Source: Rhizobacter sp. (GTDB lineage: Bacteria; Pseudomonadota; Gammaproteobacteria; Burkholderiales; Burkholderiaceae_C). Taken from it: 45,418 nt of DNA. Where the stretch lies: NCBI GenBank assembly GCA_023954175.1, contig JAMLIM010000025.1, positions 1 to 45,418 on the forward strand, given 5' to 3'. Shown here in pieces: positions 40,939-45,418 of this stretch (position 1 is its first letter; each line of letters begins with the position of its first letter). The translations under genes and the position numbers were made by a program. The notes under the pieces are model-generated. The model saw only the letters and a program-made list of their open reading frames with translations, ran no database searches and was not told where the DNA came from.

Positions 40939-42615
40939 ATGGAAACAGCCGTCGTACGCCAGATTGCCACCCCTGCCAAGCCTGCCGCGGCCGATTTCGG
41001 TGCCCGCCTCGTCAGCCTGCCGCTGCGCTCGAAGGCCTCGCTCGCGCTCGGTCTCGCGGCGCTCGCCGCGGTCGTGCTCTCGCTCACGCTGTGGAGCAGC
41101 CAGGGCGACTACAAGGTGCTCTACGCCAATCTGTCGGACAAGGACGGCGGCGCGATCATCGCCCAGCTCGCGCAGATGAACGTGCCCTACCGCCACGCCG
41201 ACGGCGGCGCCGCGATCCTGGTGCCGGCCGCGCAGGTGCACGACGCGCGCCTGAAGCTCGCCTCGGTCGGCCTGCCCAAGGGCTCGGTGGTCGGCTTCGA
41301 GCTGATGGACACGGCGCGCTTCGGCCTGACGCAGTTCGGTGAGAGGCTCAACTTCCAGCGCGGGCTCGAAGGCGAGCTGACGCGCTCGATCACCGCGCTC
41401 GCCGCGGTGCAGGCGGCGCGCGTGCACCTCGCCCTGCCGAACCAGAACGGCTTCTTTCGCGAGCAGCAAAAGCCCTCGGCCTCCGTCGTGCTGACGCTCT
41501 ACCCCGGTCGCTCGCTCGACCGCACCCAGGTCGCGGGCATCGTGCATCTGGTCGCGTCGAGCGTTGCTGAGCTCAGCCCGAAGGCCGTCAGCGTGCTCGA
41601 CCAGACCGGCACGCTGCTGACCGGCGCGAACGACGCCACGGCGACGAGCGGCCTCGACGCGCAGCAGCTGCAGTACGTGAGCCAGATCGAGCAGGGCTAC
41701 GCGAAGCGCATCTTCGATCTGCTCGAGCCGGTCGTCGGGCGCGACAACCTGCGCGCGAGCGTTACCGCCGAGCTCGATTTCTCGCAGACCGAGTCGACCT
41801 CCGAACTGTTCAAGCCGAACCAGGGCGAGGCCGCCGAGCGCGCGGTGCGCAGCCAGCAAAGCACCGAGGTCGGCGGCAGCACCGGCGCCGCGCCTGCGGG
41901 CGTGCCGGGTGCGGCGTCGAACCAGCCGCCGCAGCAGGCGACCGCGCCCCTCACCGGCAGCGCCGCGCCGCTGCAGGGTGCGCAGGCCGGCGGCGGCAGC
42001 AGCAGCTCGCGCCGCGACAGCGTGACGAACTACGAGGTCGACAAGACGGTGCGCGTGACGCGCAACGCGACCGGCAGCGTCAAGCGCCTGAACGCCGCCG
42101 TCGTCGTCAACAACCGCAGCGTGACGGATGCCAAGGGCAAGACAACGACCCAGCCGCTCGCGCCCGACGAGCTCGAAAAGCTCACCGCGCTGGTGAAGGA
42201 AAGCGTCGGCTTCAACGCCGAACGCGGCGACTCGGTCAAGGTCATCAACGCGCCCTTCCGCGTCGAGACGCCGAGCAACGTCGAGCTGCCGATCTGGAAG
42301 CAGCCCGAGACGATCGACCTCGTGCGCACGCTCGCAGTGCCGGGCGCGCTGGCGGTGGTCGCGCTGCTCGTGTTCTTCGGCCTCGTGCGCCCTGCCCTGC
42401 GCGCACTGCCTGCCGCCGCCGCGCCCGGCCAACGCCTGCACGCGGTGGCGCAGGATGCCGAGCCGCTGCCGATCGGCGACGCCGGCGCGCTGCCGGTGCT
42501 CGAGGCGCCGCGCTCGAACGCGCACCTGGAACAGGCCCGCACGCTCGCCAAGCAGAACCCGGCCGCGGTCGCGGGCATCGTGCGCGACTGGGTCGCAAGC
42601 GGCCAGGCCGCCTGA
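40939..42615 (+). CDS. fliF: flagellar MS-ring protein FliF (558 aa)
   Basis: FliF builds the MS-ring. It has membrane helices at about residues 34-52 and 457-476, and ring-building motifs between them: DYKVLYANLSDKDGG, LPKGSVVGFELMDTARFGLTQFGE, LNFQRGLEGELTRSI. A Ser/Ala/Pro-rich loop sits at about 310-360. The C-terminal end (ARTLAKQNPAAVAGIVRDWV) is the FliG-binding helix pair. It begins a run fliF-fliG-fliH-fliI. Confidence 0.97.
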   Translation: METAVVRQIATPAKPAAADFGARLVSLPLRSKASLALGLAALAAVVLSLTLWSSQGDYKVLYANLSDKDGGAIIAQLAQMNVPYRHADGGAAILVPAAQVHDARLKLASVGLPKGSVVGFELMDTARFGLTQFGERLNFQRGLEGELTRSITALAAVQAARVHLALPNQNGFFREQQKPSASVVLTLYPGRSLDRTQVAGIVHLVASSVAELSPKAVSVLDQTGTLLTGANDATATSGLDAQQLQYVSQIEQGYAKRIFDLLEPVVGRDNLRASVTAELDFSQTESTSELFKPNQGEAAERAVRSQQSTEVGGSTGAAPAGVPGAASNQPPQQATAPLTGSAAPLQGAQAGGGSSSSRRDSVTNYEVDKTVRVTRNATGSVKRLNAAVVVNNRSVTDAKGKTTTQPLAPDELEKLTALVKESVGFNAERGDSVKVINAPFRVETPSNVELPIWKQPETIDLVRTLAVPGALAVVALLVFFGLVRPALRALPAAAAPGQRLHAVAQDAEPLPIGDAGALPVLEAPRSNAHLEQARTLAKQNPAAVAGIVRDWVASGQAA

Positions 42616-42639
42616 GACGGCGCACCCCGGCAGGCGACG

Positions 42640-43674
42640 ATGGCCAACGACATGAACAGCAAGGCGGGTGCCGACGCCGGCGATGCGGGCGGCGTCGAAG
42701 ATGCTGCGATCCTCTTGATGTCGCTCGGCGAGGAGGAGGCCGCGGCCGTCTTCAAGCACCTCGCCCCGAAGGACGTGCAAAAGCTCGGCGAGACGATCGC
42801 CCGCATGAAGGCCGTGCCGCGCGAGCGGGTGGACCGCGTGCTCGAGCGCTTCCGCACCATCGCCGGCGAGCAGAGCATGCTCGTCGACGACACCGACGAA
42901 TACGTCAAGGCCGTGCTGCGCAAGGCGCTCGGCGAGGACAAGGCCAACCTGCTGATCGACCGCATCCTCGAAGGCAGCGATGTCAACGGCATCGAGAGCC
43001 TGAAGTGGATGGACCCGGGCGCCGTCGCCGAGCTGCTGCGCAACGAGCACCCGCAGATCGTCGCCGCGATCCTCGTGCATCTCGACTTTGACCAGTCGTC
43101 GTCGATCCTCAAGGCCATGCCCGAGCGCCAGCGCAACGAGGTCGTGGTCCGCATCGCGACGCTCGACGGCATCCAGCCGACCGCGCTGCGTGACCTCAAC
43201 GACGTCATGTCGCAGGTGCTCGCCGGCGGCGAGAAGCTGCGCAAGGCCTCGCTCGGCGGCGTGAAGACGGCCGCCGAGATCATCAACCTGATGGGCGCAA
43301 GCCTCGAGACCGCGGTGCTCGACTATGTGCGCGACGCCGACAACGACCTCGCGCAACGCATCATGGACAACATGTTCACCTTCGACGACGTCGAGAAGAT
43401 CGACGACAAGGGCATCCAGGCCCTGTTGAAGGAGGTGCAGTCCGAGTCGCTCGTCATCGCGCTCAAGGGCGCGACACCGGAGCTGCGCGAGAAGATCTTC
43501 GCCAACATGTCGACGCGCGCCGCCGAGACGCTGCGCGAGGACCTCGAGGCGCGCGGCCCGGTGCGCGTCTCCGAGGTCGAGGCCGAGCAGAAGGAACTGT
43601 TGAAGGTCGTGCGCCGACTCGCCGACGAAGGCCAGATCGTGCTCGGAGGCGCGTCGGATGACGAATTCGTCTGA
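42640..43674 (+). CDS. fliG: flagellar motor switch protein FliG (344 aa)
   Basis: FliG is the rotor protein that meets MotA. It has an N-terminal FliF-binding domain (AAILLMSLGEEEAAAVFKHL), the middle-domain motif E136-H-P-Q139, and a C-terminal domain with MFTFDDVEKIDDKGIQALL and alternating charged residues (ANMSTRAAETLREDLEARGPV). Length is typical. Its end overlaps fliH by 17 bases. Confidence 0.97.
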   Translation: MANDMNSKAGADAGDAGGVEDAAILLMSLGEEEAAAVFKHLAPKDVQKLGETIARMKAVPRERVDRVLERFRTIAGEQSMLVDDTDEYVKAVLRKALGEDKANLLIDRILEGSDVNGIESLKWMDPGAVAELLRNEHPQIVAAILVHLDFDQSSSILKAMPERQRNEVVVRIATLDGIQPTALRDLNDVMSQVLAGGEKLRKASLGGVKTAAEIINLMGASLETAVLDYVRDADNDLAQRIMDNMFTFDDVEKIDDKGIQALLKEVQSESLVIALKGATPELREKIFANMSTRAAETLREDLEARGPVRVSEVEAEQKELLKVVRRLADEGQIVLGGASDDEFV

Positions 43675-44416
43675 CGCGCGTCGCGCGCCGCGCCAGGTGC
43701 CGCCGCCGACCGGCGGCGCCACGCAGAAGGCTTCGCCCTACACCCGCTTCATTCCGCGCGAGGAGCTCGGCAGCTTTGCCGCCTGGAGCCCGGACGCGCT
43801 CTCAGGCGGCGTGCCGCCGCCGACACCGCTGCGCCGCGCGACCGACGTGCCGCCGGCCGGCGGCGAAGCGATGGGCGCGGCCGAGGCGCTCGCGTCACAG
43901 CTGCGCGCGGCACGCCAGTCGGGCTACCAGGACGGCTACCGCGACGGCCTCGTCGCGCTCGACGCCTTCAAGCAGAGCTACGCGAGCCAGGTCACGGCGC
44001 AGCTCGGCGCGTTGACCGAGGGCTACCACGCCGAGCTCGACGCGCTGCGCGAGCAGCTCGCGCAGGCGGTCGCCGCGACCGCGACGACGCTCGCGCGCCA
44101 GGTCGTGCGCAGCGAGCTCGCGACGCGGCCGGAGCTGATCGCCGCCGTCGCGCAGGAGGCGATCGACACCCTGCTGACGAGTGCGCGCCACATCACGCTG
44201 CGCATCCACCCCGACGACCAGCCGCTCGTCGCGCTCGGCGCCGGCGATGTGCTCGCCGCGCGCGGCGCCCGGCTCATCACCGACACCGCGATGGCGCGCG
44301 GCGGCTGCAGCGTCGACTCGGACATCGGCGCGGTCGACGCCACGCTCGCGACGCGCTGGGCACGGGCCGCGGCCGCGCTCGGCAGCGAAATGCCGTGGGA
44401 GGAGGACGCAACATGA
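43658..44416 (+). CDS. fliH: flagellar export ATPase regulator FliH (252 aa)
   Basis: FliH holds the FliI ATPase in check and docks it to the C-ring. The N-terminal part is Pro-rich with [15 protein letters not shown]. Glycine-spaced heptads follow ([23 protein letters not shown]), and the C-terminal domain has [25 protein letters not shown] and [11 protein letters not shown]. It overlaps fliG by 17 bases and fliI by 4 (ATGA). Confidence 0.92.
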   Translation: MTNSSDARRAPRQVPPPTGGATQKASPYTRFIPREELGSFAAWSPDALSGGVPPPTPLRRATDVPPAGGEAMGAAEALASQLRAARQSGYQDGYRDGLVALDAFKQSYASQVTAQLGALTEGYHAELDALREQLAQAVAATATTLARQVVRSELATRPELIAAVAQEAIDTLLTSARHITLRIHPDDQPLVALGAGDVLAARGARLITDTAMARGGCSVDSDIGAVDATLATRWARAAAALGSEMPWEEDAT

Positions 44417-45418
44417 CCTTCGAGGCCTCACAGGCGACGGAAGCAAGGGATGCGACGCCAAGCGTGTCCGAGCACACCGCGTTCTCGCTGATCCCGGAAG
44501 GCGTGCCCGACCTGCACGCGCGGCAGGCCGCGACGCTGCCCGCCGACTGGCGCCGCTTCATCGTCGACATGCAGGACTTCGCCGCCGAACCGATCGCGCT
44601 CGAGGCGCAGGGCACCCTGGTGCGTGTCGCCGGCCTCGTGCTCGAGGCGGCCGGCATTCGCGTGCCGGTCGGCTCGGTCTGCGAGGTGCGCATGCCGGGG
44701 CAGCCCCCGGTGCAGGCCGAAGTCGTCGGCTTCTCGGGCGACCGCGCCTACCTCATGCCCAGCGGCGAAGTGCAGGGCCTGGTGAGCGGCGCGCGCGTCG
44801 TGCCGCAGGCCTCGCCGATCGTCGCCCTCACGCTGCGCGCGCCGCGCCACCCGTGGCGGCGGCGCGAGGACCGCACGCTGCACCTCGCGGTCGGCGACGG
44901 CCTGCTCGGCCGCGTCATCGATTCGCAGGGCGCGCCGCTCGACCGCAAGGGGCCGCTCGCCAACGTGCACAACGAGCCGCTCGTGCGGCGGCCGATCAAC
45001 GCGATGGACCGCGACCCGATCCGCGAGCCGCTCGACACCGGCGTGCGCGCGATCAATGCGATGCTCACCGTCGGCCGCGGCCAGCGCATCGGGCTCTTCG
45101 CCGGCACCGGCGTCGGCAAATCGGTGCTGCTCGGCATGATGGCGCGCTACACCGCGGCCGACGTCATCGTCGTCGGCCTGATCGGCGAACGCGGGCGCGA
45201 AGTCAAGGAATTCATCGAGGACATCCTCGGCGCCGAGGGCCTCGCGCGCAGCGTCGTCGTCGCCGCGCCGGCCGACGCGCCACCGCTGACGCGCATGCAG
45301 GGCGCGAACTACGCGACCGCGATCGCCGAGCACTTCCGCGACCGCGGCCAGCATGTGCTGCTGCTGATGGACTCGCTGACGCGCTATGCGATGGCGCAGC
45401 GCGAGATCGCACTCGCGA
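44413..45418 (+). CDS. fliI: flagellum-specific export ATPase FliI, 5' part only
   Basis: The frame stays open to the right edge, giving the first 335 codons. It shows the Walker A motif AGTGVGKS at 230-237, [42 protein letters not shown] and the Walker B end LLLMD with D320 followed by SLTRYA. These define FliI rather than F1 ATPase beta. The start overlaps fliH by ATGA. The C-terminal quarter lies outside the window. Confidence 0.96.
   Translation, partial: MTFEASQATEARDATPSVSEHTAFSLIPEGVPDLHARQAATLPADWRRFIVDMQDFAAEPIALEAQGTLVRVAGLVLEAAGIRVPVGSVCEVRMPGQPPVQAEVVGFSGDRAYLMPSGEVQGLVSGARVVPQASPIVALTLRAPRHPWRRREDRTLHLAVGDGLLGRVIDSQGAPLDRKGPLANVHNEPLVRRPINAMDRDPIREPLDTGVRAINAMLTVGRGQRIGLFAGTGVGKSVLLGMMARYTAADVIVVGLIGERGREVKEFIEDILGAEGLARSVVVAAPADAPPLTRMQGANYATAIAEHFRDRGQHVLLLMDSLTRYAMAQREIALA

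Noticed and set aside
40783-43722. A 979-codon open frame on the - strand opposite fliF and fliG
   Set aside because: High-GC coding sequence often leaves the opposite strand open. The translation is low-complexity Arg/Ala/Gly, and both + strand genes are certain.

Overview
The window is high-GC DNA with dense genes, many four-base start/stop overlaps and typical betaproteobacterial gene content: a cbb3 oxidase cluster, an FlhDC-controlled flagellar system with sigma-28 type promoters, DctPQM and IorAB. The best reading is a motile, respiratory betaproteobacterium of the order Burkholderiales, perhaps near Rubrivivax/Leptothrix. This placement is inferred from gene content and order; no rRNA or tRNA gene was seen. 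Both ends cut genes: ccoN at the left and fliI at the right.

Region 1 (1-5480, + strand) is the end of ccoN followed by ccoO, ccoQ, ccoP, a short CcoH/FixH-like protein, the copper ATPase ccoI, ccoS and a SafE/TauE-like membrane protein. Successive genes overlap by 4 bases or more, apart from a 10-base ccoN-ccoO gap. This is a high-affinity terminal oxidase with its copper-delivery and assembly genes; ccoG is not in its usual place. A tandem universal stress protein (6033-6842) follows. A lipoprotein (7244-7804) and a Lys/Ala-tailed HTH protein (7989-8735) lie on the - strand.

Region 2 (8860-16458) is a catabolic unit. A - strand operon iorA-iorB-dctP-dctQ-dctM encodes indolepyruvate:ferredoxin oxidoreductase plus a TRAP transporter, and a LysR gene is divergently transcribed from it. 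The arrangement suggests uptake and oxidative decarboxylation of an aryl- or 2-keto acid.

Region 3 (16496-45418) is mostly flagellum and chemotaxis. On the - strand, flhB-flhA-(36-codon ORF)-flhF-flhG-like-fliA is followed by a soluble chemoreceptor with its own sigma-28 promoter and a membrane-anchored methyltransferase. An AraC regulator and two tandem DUF1254/DUF1214 secreted proteins (25867-30231) interrupt the cluster. Then come motA-motB-cheY-cheZ (sigma-28 promoter) and the master regulators flhD-flhC. On the + strand follow two near-identical flagellins, fliD, fliS, fliT, a YcgR-type PilZ protein, then fliE (- strand) divergent from fliF-fliG-fliH-fliI.

The points most worth a second look are the 36-codon ORF that fits exactly between flhA and flhF, the FlhG homologue without a P-loop, the AraC-DUF1254 cassette inside the flagellar cluster, the shortened CcoH with missing ccoG, the iorAB-TRAP operon, and an intergenic 15-bp palindrome. 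I did not find a clearly new multi-gene system, and no CRISPR array, phage or intact insertion sequence.
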